Source: Solirubrobacterales bacterium
Lineage (GTDB): Bacteria; Actinomycetota; Thermoleophilia; Solirubrobacterales; Solirubrobacteraceae
DNA length: 13,643 nucleotides
Assembly (NCBI GenBank): GCA_003151895.1
Contig: PLYX01000099.1
Coordinates: 17,591-31,233, forward strand
Direction of reading: 5' to 3'
Below are positions 1 through 7,756 of the stretch, in pieces. Within the stretch, counting starts at the first letter, position 1. Each line of letters opens with the position of its first letter. The notes beneath the pieces were generated by a model, which was given only the letters and a program-made list of their open reading frames with translations, was not told where the DNA came from and did no database searches. Position numbers and translations under genes: made by a program.

Positions 1-306
1 AGGAGCCTGTCCGAGCCCCACCACTCCCTCTCCGGTGGTGCTCGCAGAGGCTCCGTCGCGAATCCCAAGTCGCGTCGCGTCTTCGCGGGTGTCGCAGTGC
101 ACCCTCGCTGCGGCATCCGTGAAGGCTCGATGCTCCGCGAAGGCCGGTAGGGGCCGGCTGGGCAGCACCGCGAGGCGCTTGGCCCCCCGGGCGGCGCCTG
201 TCGCGCGAGGGAGACGCGGACTGATGAGGACCACGTACATCCCAGCGGCAGATCCGCTGAGCAACACACGAGGGGCCCTCCCCTCTTTCCCGGAGGAGAC
301 GCTCAG
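1..306. other. Non-coding leader upstream of the secreted-protein operon
   Basis: No convincing gene is visible. A frame open from a GTG at 35 to a TGA at 308-310 exists, but it has no ribosome site, and its product is an Arg/Ala/Ser-rich string with no family resemblance. Small hairpins are visible: CACCAC/GTGGTG (19-24 with 35-40), which may end an upstream gene, CAGCGG/CCGCTG (243-248 with 254-259), and GAGGGG/CCCCTC (270-275 with 280-285). The last lies just before the Shine-Dalgarno GGAGGAG (292-298). The operon promoter should lie here, but I cannot point to convincing -35 and -10 boxes. Confidence 0.5.
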
Positions 307-2661
307 ATGAAAATGTCACTGTCCCGGCGCCCGTTTGGGCTTGCGCTCGCCCTGTGCTCTGTCTTGGCGGGTGGCTTGTTCACGGCCGCCGTCCCCGCCT
401 CCGCTGTGACTCTTCCCGACGGCCGCGCCTACGAGGAGGTGACGCCGGTCCACATGAACGGGACAGAGGTTCTCCCAGGAGCCGTGCGCGAAGACGGGCA
501 GGCCATCATTTACAGCGCGCTGGACGCCTTTACCGGGCCTTCCGCTGGTGTTGCCGGAGTTGCCCCCTATGAGGCACGGAGAACGTCCACTGGCTGGCAG
601 ACGTCCGAGCTGCTTCCTTCTAGCAGTCAATACAGGGGCGTAGGATTCGCTCCCAGCTATGTATCGCCGGATTTCAACAGGTCTCTCGTTACACTGGAGG
701 AACCATTCTACGAAGGCAGTAGCGTCTCTCCCTCTGCTAGCTGCTCTATCCAGGAATCCGATGGCAGTGCGGGGGGCGCCACGCCAACCAGTGAGATCGA
801 CACCACGCCGCTAGGCGGTCTCTCATATTGTGGCTTGAAAGGCTTTACCACCGTCGTTGGCTCGTCATCTGACTTGGCACATATATTCATTGATAATGAG
901 CTTAGTCGCTACTTCCCCGAAGCCTTGGTTCCCGGCTCACCGGGATTGTCTAATGGAGTGATTCAGCCTAACTTGGTTGAAGATTATGAGACGGAAGGAG
1001 CGTGGCATTACCGTCTCGTTGGCGTTACGGGCCCCAACAATCCGGATGGGAGCGGTAGCGTGATCAGCGACTGCGGCACGGTCCTCGGCAACAGCGGCAT
1101 CGGTAGTGCGAGCCACACGGCATTCAACGCAAACTCCTCGGACGGCTCGACGGTGTTCTTCACCGCGCTTCCTGCTCCGGAAGGGCAATCCTGTAGTGCA
1201 CCGTCTGTGAACGAGCTTCTTGCTCGTGTTAAAGGCTCGCAGACGGTGCCTATCTCTGAGCCGTCGGCGAGTTACTGTCCGGCTTCCAATCCTAATCCCG
1301 CGTGTGCTGATGCGCTGTTCGAGGGTGCGTCGGCTGATGGTTCGAAGGTGTTCTTCACGACCACACAGCCGGAGGTGCCCGGTGTCACGGACTCGAGCAC
1401 CAACCTATATGAGGCGCAGCTCGCGCGCTCGGGTGGGGTCACGAGTGTCGCCGGCATGGTCCAGGTCTCCGCTGGTGACACGAGCGGTGCGGGTGCGCAG
1501 GTGCAGGGCGTCGTCCGTATCTCCGATGACGGTTCGCATGTCTACTTCGTCGCCCGGGGCGTCTTGACCACGAACCCCAGTCCAGATGCGCAGGGGTATA
1601 ACGCGCATGGTGAAGCGGTGGCTTCAGGCGCGGTGGCTCAGCCTGGCGCGGACAACCTGTATGTGTACGACAACGGGGTTACGTCGTTCATCGGAGACCT
1701 CTGTTCGGGAGCGCACGCGTCCGGCTCGCTCACCGACGCGTACTGTGGTGCGAACTTGAGTTTCTTCGGCCCCAATGATGGGGGACTGGGGCGGGGACTG
1801 TGGGGCAATGACGGAGGCCGGGAAGCTGTAGCCGCACCGTACGGGTCGACGACATCCGACGGTCGCTTCCTCGCCTTCACGAGCTACGCCGATCTCACCC
1901 CCGGCGACACGAGCACCGCGCGGCAGGTCTTCGAGTACGACACCCAGACAGGAGCTCTGGCGCGGGTGTCGATCGGCCAGAACGGGTTTAACGACAACGG
2001 CAACACCGACACCTTCAACGCCGCGATACCAGCTCCCAGTTACACTGAAGGTGGAGCCGACCGTGAGGAGACAAATCCCAGGCCGATCAGCAACGACGGC
2101 TCGTTCGTGTTCTTCACGACCTCTGAGCCTTTGCAGCGCAATGACGTCAACAACGCCCCAGACGTGTACGAGTGGCACGACGGGCAGGTGTCGCTGATCT
2201 CCGATGGGCAGAACCCCAATACTGAAACAGGAGCCAACACCTTCGACGGCTCCTCGGCGAACGGCAGCGATGTGTTCTTCACTACGCCCAATGCGCTTGT
2301 GCCGGGCGGCGGCACGGGCATCTCCAACATCTATGACGCGCGTATCGGTGGTGGCTTTCCGGTTGCGCCTGTCGCTCCGCCTTGCAGCGAGGACGCGTGT
2401 CAAGGCCCGCTCTCTGCGACGCCGACTCCCCCGTCGATCGCCACAGCGACATACACCGGGGGCGCCAATCTCGCGCCGCCCATATCCAAGCCCGCGGTGA
2501 AGGTCAAGCCGCTGACACGAGCACAGCAGCTCGCTAAGGCGCTGAAGGCTTGCAAGAAGGAGTCGAAGGGCAAGAAGCGAGCTCGGTGTCAAGCCAGTGC
2601 GCGTAAGCGCTACGGCGCTAAACCTAAACCTAAAGCCGCCAGCCGGAGGCCGTCCCGATGA
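307..2661 (+). CDS. Secreted PD40/TolB-like beta-propeller protein with basic two-cysteine C-terminal tail
   Basis: 784 aa, first gene of a three-gene operon. The ATG at 307 follows GGAGGAG (292-298) with an 8-base gap. Residues 1-33 form a Sec signal peptide (KM, RR, hydrophobic core, cleavage after ASA). The mature protein opens with LPDGRAYEEVTP, a start I recall from Thermoleophilia propeller proteins. Propeller blades are marked by repeats of the form S-(D/N)-(D)G-S-x-V-(F/Y)-F, beginning near residues 277, 342, 406, 516, 596 and 650, as in WD40-like PD40/TolB repeats. These are usually scaffold or binding folds rather than enzymes. A Pro/Thr-rich linker (about 690-735) leads to a polybasic tail with a 35-residue motif at 736-770 (Cys 749 and Cys 761). 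The gene overlaps the next one by ATGA. A stretch around 840-1000 is more AT-rich than the rest. The ligand is unknown; extracellular placement is inferred from the signal peptide. Confidence 0.88.
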   Translation: MKMSLSRRPFGLALALCSVLAGGLFTAAVPASAVTLPDGRAYEEVTPVHMNGTEVLPGAVREDGQAIIYSALDAFTGPSAGVAGVAPYEARRTSTGWQTSELLPSSSQYRGVGFAPSYVSPDFNRSLVTLEEPFYEGSSVSPSASCSIQESDGSAGGATPTSEIDTTPLGGLSYCGLKGFTTVVGSSSDLAHIFIDNELSRYFPEALVPGSPGLSNGVIQPNLVEDYETEGAWHYRLVGVTGPNNPDGSGSVISDCGTVLGNSGIGSASHTAFNANSSDGSTVFFTALPAPEGQSCSAPSVNELLARVKGSQTVPISEPSASYCPASNPNPACADALFEGASADGSKVFFTTTQPEVPGVTDSSTNLYEAQLARSGGVTSVAGMVQVSAGDTSGAGAQVQGVVRISDDGSHVYFVARGVLTTNPSPDAQGYNAHGEAVASGAVAQPGADNLYVYDNGVTSFIGDLCSGAHASGSLTDAYCGANLSFFGPNDGGLGRGLWGNDGGREAVAAPYGSTTSDGRFLAFTSYADLTPGDTSTARQVFEYDTQTGALARVSIGQNGFNDNGNTDTFNAAIPAPSYTEGGADREETNPRPISNDGSFVFFTTSEPLQRNDVNNAPDVYEWHDGQVSLISDGQNPNTETGANTFDGSSANGSDVFFTTPNALVPGGGTGISNIYDARIGGGFPVAPVAPPCSEDACQGPLSATPTPPSIATATYTGGANLAPPISKPAVKVKPLTRAQQLAKALKACKKESKGKKRARCQASARKRYGAKPKPKAASRRPSR

Positions 2662-5399
2662 GAACCCGAAACCTTCTGCCGGCAGTCTTTGCTCTCTCGC
2701 TGCTCGCGCTTGCTCCCGCACCGGCTTTCGCGGAATTTCAGGCGTCGAACTTTCAGGCTGTTTCAAGCAACTCCCAGGTGCTCAAGCTCATACCTCAAAA
2801 CGGATTGCCGCTTGAATTTGGGTTTGCGAACCCGAGTGATCTCGATACGCAGGCCGGTGGGCATCCCTCTGAGGCCTCGACGTTCTTCGACCTGGCGGGC
2901 GGAGCTCTCAAGGATGTTGAAGTTAGCGTTCCGCCCGGGTTTCTTGGGAATCCGCAGGCGACGCCCCAGTGTCCGTTGTCACAGTTGACCGATCCGGCTG
3001 ACCCGTGTCCGGCTGCAACACGGGTGGGAACGGTGGCGGTTCTCGGAGAAGAGCCCTTGTATAATTTGGTTCCCGAGCCTGGCGTGGCCGCCGAGTTTGG
3101 CTTTGATGTCTTCGGGGCCCGCCCTGTCATTCTGTATGGAAGCGTGAGGGCCGGGGGTGACTACGGGATCACCGTCTCCACCCCGGGAGTGCCTCAGCTT
3201 CCCGGTGGGCAGGTGGAATATGTCGGCTTGACGTTTTGGGGGGTTCCCGCTGATCACAACGGCAGCGGCGAGCCACGGATACCGTTCTTGACGAATCCGG
3301 TCGATTGCGCGGCGGGGCCACTCACGACCACGCTGAGCGTGGAAGCATGGCAGTACCTCGGCGAAGCCAAGTCCTATACGGCGGTGTCGCCGGCGGTGTC
3401 CGGTTGCGACAAGCTGATCTTCGAACCGACGATCGCCCTGGCCCCAGAAACGACACAGGTCGATACTCCGACTGGGTTGGCGATCGACATCAAAGTGCCG
3501 CAGACGAGCAGTCCGCGTGAGCTCGCCACCCCGGAGCTGCGCAACACGACGCTGACGTTTCCGCCCGGGCTCGTGATCTCGCCCGCGGCCGGCGATGGTC
3601 TGCAGGGCTGCACCGATGCCGAGTTCGCGGTCAACACCAACTCCCCGTCGGAATGCCCCAAAGCGTCGCAGGTCGCCACGATCCAGATCACGACGCCGTT
3701 GCTCGCGTTGCCGTTGCCCGGGCAGCTCTACCTCGGGACGCCTCTGTGCTCGCCGTGCAGCAGCGCCGATACGGCCAGCGGCCGCGTGTTCAGGGTGTTC
3801 CTGCAGGCCCAGGTTGCCGGTGTCCTGGTCAAGCTCGTGGGGTCGGTGTCCGCGAACCCGGTCTCAGGCCAGTTGACGGCGACGTTCGATAACACGCCCC
3901 AGCTTCCGTTCAGCGACGTCAGGATCGATGTCAAGGGTGGCTCGCGGGCGGCGTTCGTCAACCCGGCGACGTGCGGCGCGCAGACCACGACCAGCGACCT
4001 GACACCGTGGTCGGGCGGCCCGGGCGGCTCCACCCCGGACGCCAACCCGTCGAGCACGTTCAACGTAGACTCGAACGGCGCCGGCGGCGCCTGCCCGCCT
4101 GGCCCCCAGCCGTTCTCGCCGTCTTTCAGCGCGGGCACCGAAGTGCCGCTGGCGGGCGCTTTCAGCCCGTTCACGGTGACATTCTCACGACCCGATGGCG
4201 ATCAGCCGCTGCAGGGCTTCAGCATGCAGCTGCCACCCGGGCTGCTCGCGATGCTCTCCTCTGTCCCTCTCTGCCAGGAACCGCAGGCCGCCCAGGGCAC
4301 ATGCCCTGCCGCGAGCCAGATCGGCACCACGACCGTCGGCGCCGGCTCTGGTTCGCACCCGTTCTTCCTGGGCGGGAAGGTGTACCTGACGGGCCCCTAC
4401 AAGGGCGCGCCGTTCGGAGTCTCGGTCGTGGTGCCCGCCGTCGCGGGGCCCTATAACCTCGGCAACGTGGTCGTGCGCGCGGCGATCAGCGTCGATCCGC
4501 ACGACGCGCATGTGATTGTCACCACCGATCCGCTGCCGCAGATCCTCTCGGGTGTCCCCACGCGCCTGCGGACGGTCACCGTCACCCTGGATCGGCCGGG
4601 GTTCATGTTCAACCCGACCTCCTGCGCCCAGCAGAGCATCGGCTCCACGCTCGGCGGGGGGGCCGGCACGGGCGTGCAGGTCTCCAGCCCGTTCGAGGTC
4701 GCGGGCTGTCAGAACATGCCGTTCAAGCCAAAGTTCCTCGTTTCGACCTCGGCGCACACCTCAAGAGCGAATGGTGCGAGCCTCGACGCGAAGGTCATCT
4801 ATCCGACGAGCTCGACCGCGAGCATCGCCTCCCCCGACGCGAACATCAAGTACGTCAAGGTGGATCTCCCCAAGCAGCTTCCCTCGCGGCTGACGACGCT
4901 GCAGAAGGCCTGTCCCGCCGCGACGTTCGAAGCCAACCCGGCAAGCTGCCCGTCCGCTTCCGTGATCGGAATCGCCAGGGCCTCAACACCGGTGCTGCCC
5001 GTGCAGCTGACAGGCCCCGTGTATTTCGTCTCACACGGCGGCGAAGCGTTCCCCGACCTCGAAGCGATCCTCCAGGGCGACGGCGTCAGAGTCGACCTGA
5101 CCGGCGCGACGTTCATCAGCAAAGCGGGGATCACGAGCTCGACATTCAAGAGTGTCCCCGATGTGCCGATCAGCTCCTTCGAGCTGTATCTCCCCGAGGG
5201 CAGGTACTCGGCGCTCGGCGCGAACCTTCCGGCGAAGGCAAAAGGAAGCATGTGCGGCCAAAGCCTCGCGATGCCGACAGCCTTCACCGGCCAGAACGGT
5301 GTGCAGATCAAGGAGTCCACGAAGATCAACGTCACCGGCTGCCCAAAGACCAAACCTAAGAAAGCCAAGAAGTCCAGCCACGGCAAGGGGAGGAAGTAG
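2658..5399 (+). CDS. Secreted protein of four diverged ~210-225-residue repeats
   Basis: 913 aa, second gene of the operon. Its ATG (2658) overlaps the preceding TGA as ATGA, with GGAGG at 2645-2649. Signal peptide residues 1-25, cleavage after AFA. I recognise no named domain, but the chain repeats internally. A Pro-Pro-Gly-(F/L)-L type turn recurs near residues 92, 302 and 526, with a weaker copy near 736. It is followed in each case by a cysteine and then CP-x-A-(S/T)-x-(V/I), and in copies 2-4 by a (Q/K)-(L/V)-Y-(L/F) type strand. A second signature, F-x-x-NP-x-x-C, recurs near 211, 433 and 649, with a degenerate copy near 864. This gives four modules rich in beta-strand-forming residues, with conserved cysteines that could form disulfides outside the cell. 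The C-terminus is polybasic (CPKTKPKKAKK...) but lacks the two-cysteine motif of its neighbours. Role unknown; a surface or matrix structural protein is an inference. Confidence 0.87.
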   Translation: MRTRNLLPAVFALSLLALAPAPAFAEFQASNFQAVSSNSQVLKLIPQNGLPLEFGFANPSDLDTQAGGHPSEASTFFDLAGGALKDVEVSVPPGFLGNPQATPQCPLSQLTDPADPCPAATRVGTVAVLGEEPLYNLVPEPGVAAEFGFDVFGARPVILYGSVRAGGDYGITVSTPGVPQLPGGQVEYVGLTFWGVPADHNGSGEPRIPFLTNPVDCAAGPLTTTLSVEAWQYLGEAKSYTAVSPAVSGCDKLIFEPTIALAPETTQVDTPTGLAIDIKVPQTSSPRELATPELRNTTLTFPPGLVISPAAGDGLQGCTDAEFAVNTNSPSECPKASQVATIQITTPLLALPLPGQLYLGTPLCSPCSSADTASGRVFRVFLQAQVAGVLVKLVGSVSANPVSGQLTATFDNTPQLPFSDVRIDVKGGSRAAFVNPATCGAQTTTSDLTPWSGGPGGSTPDANPSSTFNVDSNGAGGACPPGPQPFSPSFSAGTEVPLAGAFSPFTVTFSRPDGDQPLQGFSMQLPPGLLAMLSSVPLCQEPQAAQGTCPAASQIGTTTVGAGSGSHPFFLGGKVYLTGPYKGAPFGVSVVVPAVAGPYNLGNVVVRAAISVDPHDAHVIVTTDPLPQILSGVPTRLRTVTVTLDRPGFMFNPTSCAQQSIGSTLGGGAGTGVQVSSPFEVAGCQNMPFKPKFLVSTSAHTSRANGASLDAKVIYPTSSTASIASPDANIKYVKVDLPKQLPSRLTTLQKACPAATFEANPASCPSASVIGIARASTPVLPVQLTGPVYFVSHGGEAFPDLEAILQGDGVRVDLTGATFISKAGITSSTFKSVPDVPISSFELYLPEGRYSALGANLPAKAKGSMCGQSLAMPTAFTGQNGVQIKESTKINVTGCPKTKPKKAKKSSHGKGRK

Positions 5400-5401
5400 C
5401 C

Positions 5402-7567
5402 ATGAGTATCCGCACATGGACGTCAACCGCACTGGTGACGCTTGGCATCACGGGCTGCTGGTTCGCGCTCTCCACGGCTACGGCGATGGCGGTCAATGTT
5501 CACCAGTACGAACTTACGATCTCAAGTATCTCCGAAAACGGAAGCTTTCTCGGAGGCGTTGCTGTAGATGACTCTGCCAATCCGGCGGACACGTCAGCGG
5601 GCGATCTTTACGTCGTGGATGGCAACGACGGCGCTGGTATCGGGAATAATCCTACCGGGGAAAGCAGCACGAATTCCATCGACAAGTTCGGTGCCTTCGG
5701 CAGCTATATATCGGCGACCTTTCTACCCACCAACGCGCAAGGGTACCCGCGGGTTGTGGCGGTTGACCCGTCAAACGGCGACGTGTATGTCGCCGACGAA
5801 TCCAATCAAACCGTCGATGAGTTCGATTCTACCGGCGCGCCCGTATCCGGCTTCAACGTGACCGGGGTGACATTCGCCTTTGGCGGCACACAGGGCGGTC
5901 TCGCCGTCGATCCCCTGACAGGCGACGTGTACGTCGGTGATCCCGGTAACGGCGTCGTCGACAAGCTCAGTCCCTCTGGCGCGCTCGAATCGAGCATCGC
6001 CGTAGCAAGCCCGAGCGGTGTCGCGGTCGATGCGACCGGCAACGTGTATATCGCAAGCACGGCGGGCGTACAGAAGTTCAGCCCGGCGGGCACGCCAGGA
6101 CCGGTCATCGATACGGGTGACGCCACGGCCGTCGCGGTCAACCAGACGACAAATGAGGTCTACGTCGTCGATGTCGCTCAGCCGGGCGGGGAAGGCTCCC
6201 CGTTTCAATCTCAGATCAACGTGTATGACGGCTCCAGCGGGAGCCTGATCAACCAGTTCGGCGAAGAACGCTACGGAGCCTCAGGCCAAGGCGGTGGAGC
6301 ACGGGTGGGGGGAGTCGCCGTGAACAACTCGACAAACGAGGTTTACACCACCTATTCGTACAAGACGAGCGGCATGGAACTGAGTTCTGTGGATGCTTTC
6401 AAGTCGGTCGAACTGGCGGCCGTGACCACCGGACCTTTTGCGAATCTCACGCCGACGAGCGTCACAGTGTCGGGAGTAGTCAACCCCGAAGCGCTCGGCG
6501 ACACGCATTCCCACTTTGAGTATGGAACGAGCACCGCATACGGATCGGTCGCAACAGCAGTCCAGGCGCCCGGCGGCCCTGAACCGGGATCGGCCGATGA
6601 CGGGTCGGGATCCGCCGACGTGCCCGTCACCGCGAACCTGACCGAACTGGAGGCAAACACGACATATCACTATCGCGCCGTCTCGATCGGGGAATACGGC
6701 GAAGAAAACATGGGCAAGGACAAAACCTTCACCACGCCGCCCGGTCCGCCCGTGCTCGGCACCCCGACGTCGTCTGAAGTCACGCCGTTCGGCGCCCAGT
6801 TGAGCGACATGGCCAACCCCGAGAACGCTACTACCGGCACGACCAGCTACTACTTCGAGTACGGGCCGACAAGCGCCTATGGGCAGCGCTACCCGCTCGA
6901 AGGCGAAGCGGGCGACGGCTCCACCGCGATACCGGCCACGCAGGCGATCACCGGGCTGACACCAGGCACGACCTACCACTACGCGCTCGTCGCGACGAAC
7001 TCCGCCGGCACCACCACCACCCCCGACCAGACCTTCACGACCCTGCCGGCCGCGGCCCCCGCCGTGAGCACCGGCGCCGCCAGTGCGGTCACGCAGTACG
7101 AAGCGACGCTCTCGGGTGCGCTTGACCCCCAAGGCCTGCAGACCAGCTACCACTTCGACATCGGAGCCGACACCAACTACGGCACGCAGGTGTTCGGCCC
7201 CACGATCGTGTCCCCCTCCACCGCCACGCTTCCCCTGCAGAATCTGCAACCAGGGACGACCTACCACTACCGGCTCACGGCCACCAACAGCGCAGGCACC
7301 ACCTACGGCACCGACCGAACATTCACCACCGCGGGTGTCGCCCCGGTCATCACCCAGCCCCTCACCCCCCTGCTACTGGCCACCCCAAACATCACCTTCC
7401 CAATAGAACCAGGGACGACGAAGCCAAAAGCATTGACGAACGCGCAGAAGCTATCCAAGGCCCTGAAGCAATGCAAGAAAGATAAGAATAAGAAAAAGAG
7501 GGCGTCCTGCGAAAAAGAAGCCAAGAAGAAATACGGTACAAAAACAAAGTCGAAATCAAAGAAATAG
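5402..7567 (+). CDS. Secreted NHL-like beta-propeller with three fibronectin-III-like modules and basic two-cysteine tail
   Basis: 721 aa, third operon gene, starting 2 bases after the previous stop with GGGGAGG at 5387-5393. Residues 1-30 are a signal peptide ending AMA. A lipobox-like ITGC ends at Cys 19, but the hydrophobic run continues past it, so type I cleavage is preferred. Six NHL-like repeats (G-x-AV-(D/N)-x-x-x-(G/N)-(D/E)-VY) begin near residues 52, 117, 166, 204, 243 and 303. Three fibronectin-III-like modules follow at about 340-444, 447-548 and 552-644. Each has a (H/Y)-F-x-(Y/I)-G strand, a TTYHY strand and an x-TFTT end strand. Residues 678-712 repeat the C-terminal motif of the first operon gene (Cys 691 and Cys 703, same spacing). 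The last 90 bases are markedly A-rich, with AAA and AAG lysine codons, unlike the rest of the gene. Probably an extracellular adhesive or scaffold protein; no catalytic motif is seen. Confidence 0.88.
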   Translation: MSIRTWTSTALVTLGITGCWFALSTATAMAVNVHQYELTISSISENGSFLGGVAVDDSANPADTSAGDLYVVDGNDGAGIGNNPTGESSTNSIDKFGAFGSYISATFLPTNAQGYPRVVAVDPSNGDVYVADESNQTVDEFDSTGAPVSGFNVTGVTFAFGGTQGGLAVDPLTGDVYVGDPGNGVVDKLSPSGALESSIAVASPSGVAVDATGNVYIASTAGVQKFSPAGTPGPVIDTGDATAVAVNQTTNEVYVVDVAQPGGEGSPFQSQINVYDGSSGSLINQFGEERYGASGQGGGARVGGVAVNNSTNEVYTTYSYKTSGMELSSVDAFKSVELAAVTTGPFANLTPTSVTVSGVVNPEALGDTHSHFEYGTSTAYGSVATAVQAPGGPEPGSADDGSGSADVPVTANLTELEANTTYHYRAVSIGEYGEENMGKDKTFTTPPGPPVLGTPTSSEVTPFGAQLSDMANPENATTGTTSYYFEYGPTSAYGQRYPLEGEAGDGSTAIPATQAITGLTPGTTYHYALVATNSAGTTTTPDQTFTTLPAAAPAVSTGAASAVTQYEATLSGALDPQGLQTSYHFDIGADTNYGTQVFGPTIVSPSTATLPLQNLQPGTTYHYRLTATNSAGTTYGTDRTFTTAGVAPVITQPLTPLLLATPNITFPIEPGTTKPKALTNAQKLSKALKQCKKDKNKKKRASCEKEAKKKYGTKTKSKSKK

Positions 7568-7613
7568 AAGTAAGGACCACACGCATGGGCTCGCTGCCAG
7601 TACGTAGACACCG

Positions 7614-7645
7614 GGGTTCGCTCGAGCGTCGCTCGAGGGGAACCC
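7614..7645. terminator. Hairpin after the secreted operon, possible terminator
   Basis: GGGTTC (7614-7619) pairs with GAACCC (7640-7645). Inside lies CTCGAG (7621-7626) pairing with CTCGAG (7632-7637) around a CGTCG loop. No T-run follows, so it is an atypical terminator at best. The 3' arm overlaps CCCACC (7643-7648), which can instead pair with GGTGGG (7651-7656), so two folds compete. Confidence 0.4.
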
Positions 7646-7683
7646 ACCAAGGTGGGACCTCTCCCGCCGGTTCCTGCCTCGCC

Positions 7684-7717
7684 GGGCGCCGCGGCTGACG
7701 ACCCGGCCGCGGCGCCC
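7684..7717. terminator. 12-bp perfect GC hairpin, probable terminator or leader structure
   Basis: GGGCGCCGCGGC (7684-7695) and GCCGCGGCGCCC (7706-7717) are exact reverse complements around a 10-base loop. A T-containing stretch (GTGTGCTGTTC) follows, but no clean T-run. It sits between the secreted operon and the TetR gene. It lies inside the N-terminal extension that the TetR frame would have if started at the GTG at 7652, and so argues for the later ATG at 7757. Confidence 0.5.
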
Positions 7718-7756
7718 GTGTGCTGTTCGGAGCCATTGGCGGATTCACAGACTCAT

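Noticed and set aside
221..229. CTGATGA, like a hammerhead ribozyme core
   Set aside because: No matching GAAA core segment or three-stem arrangement around it.
35..310. 91-codon frame ahead of the operon that ends in an ATGA overlap with the first gene
   Set aside because: GTG start without a ribosome site, and low-complexity Arg/Ala/Ser product; the overlap is probably chance.
1624..2766. Long minus-strand frame (380 codons) opposite the first secreted gene
   Set aside because: Arg-rich antisense shadow typical of GC-rich DNA; the plus strand has a signal peptide, propeller repeats and good ribosome sites.
5447..5458. ITGC as a lipobox making the third secreted protein a lipoprotein
   Set aside because: The hydrophobic core continues past the cysteine to a good AMA type I cleavage site; not excluded, but less likely.
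7652..7756. GTG at 7652 as start of the TetR/winged-helix gene
   Set aside because: The extra 35 residues are Pro/Ala-rich and encoded across a perfect 12-bp hairpin; the ATG at 7757 fits the protein better.
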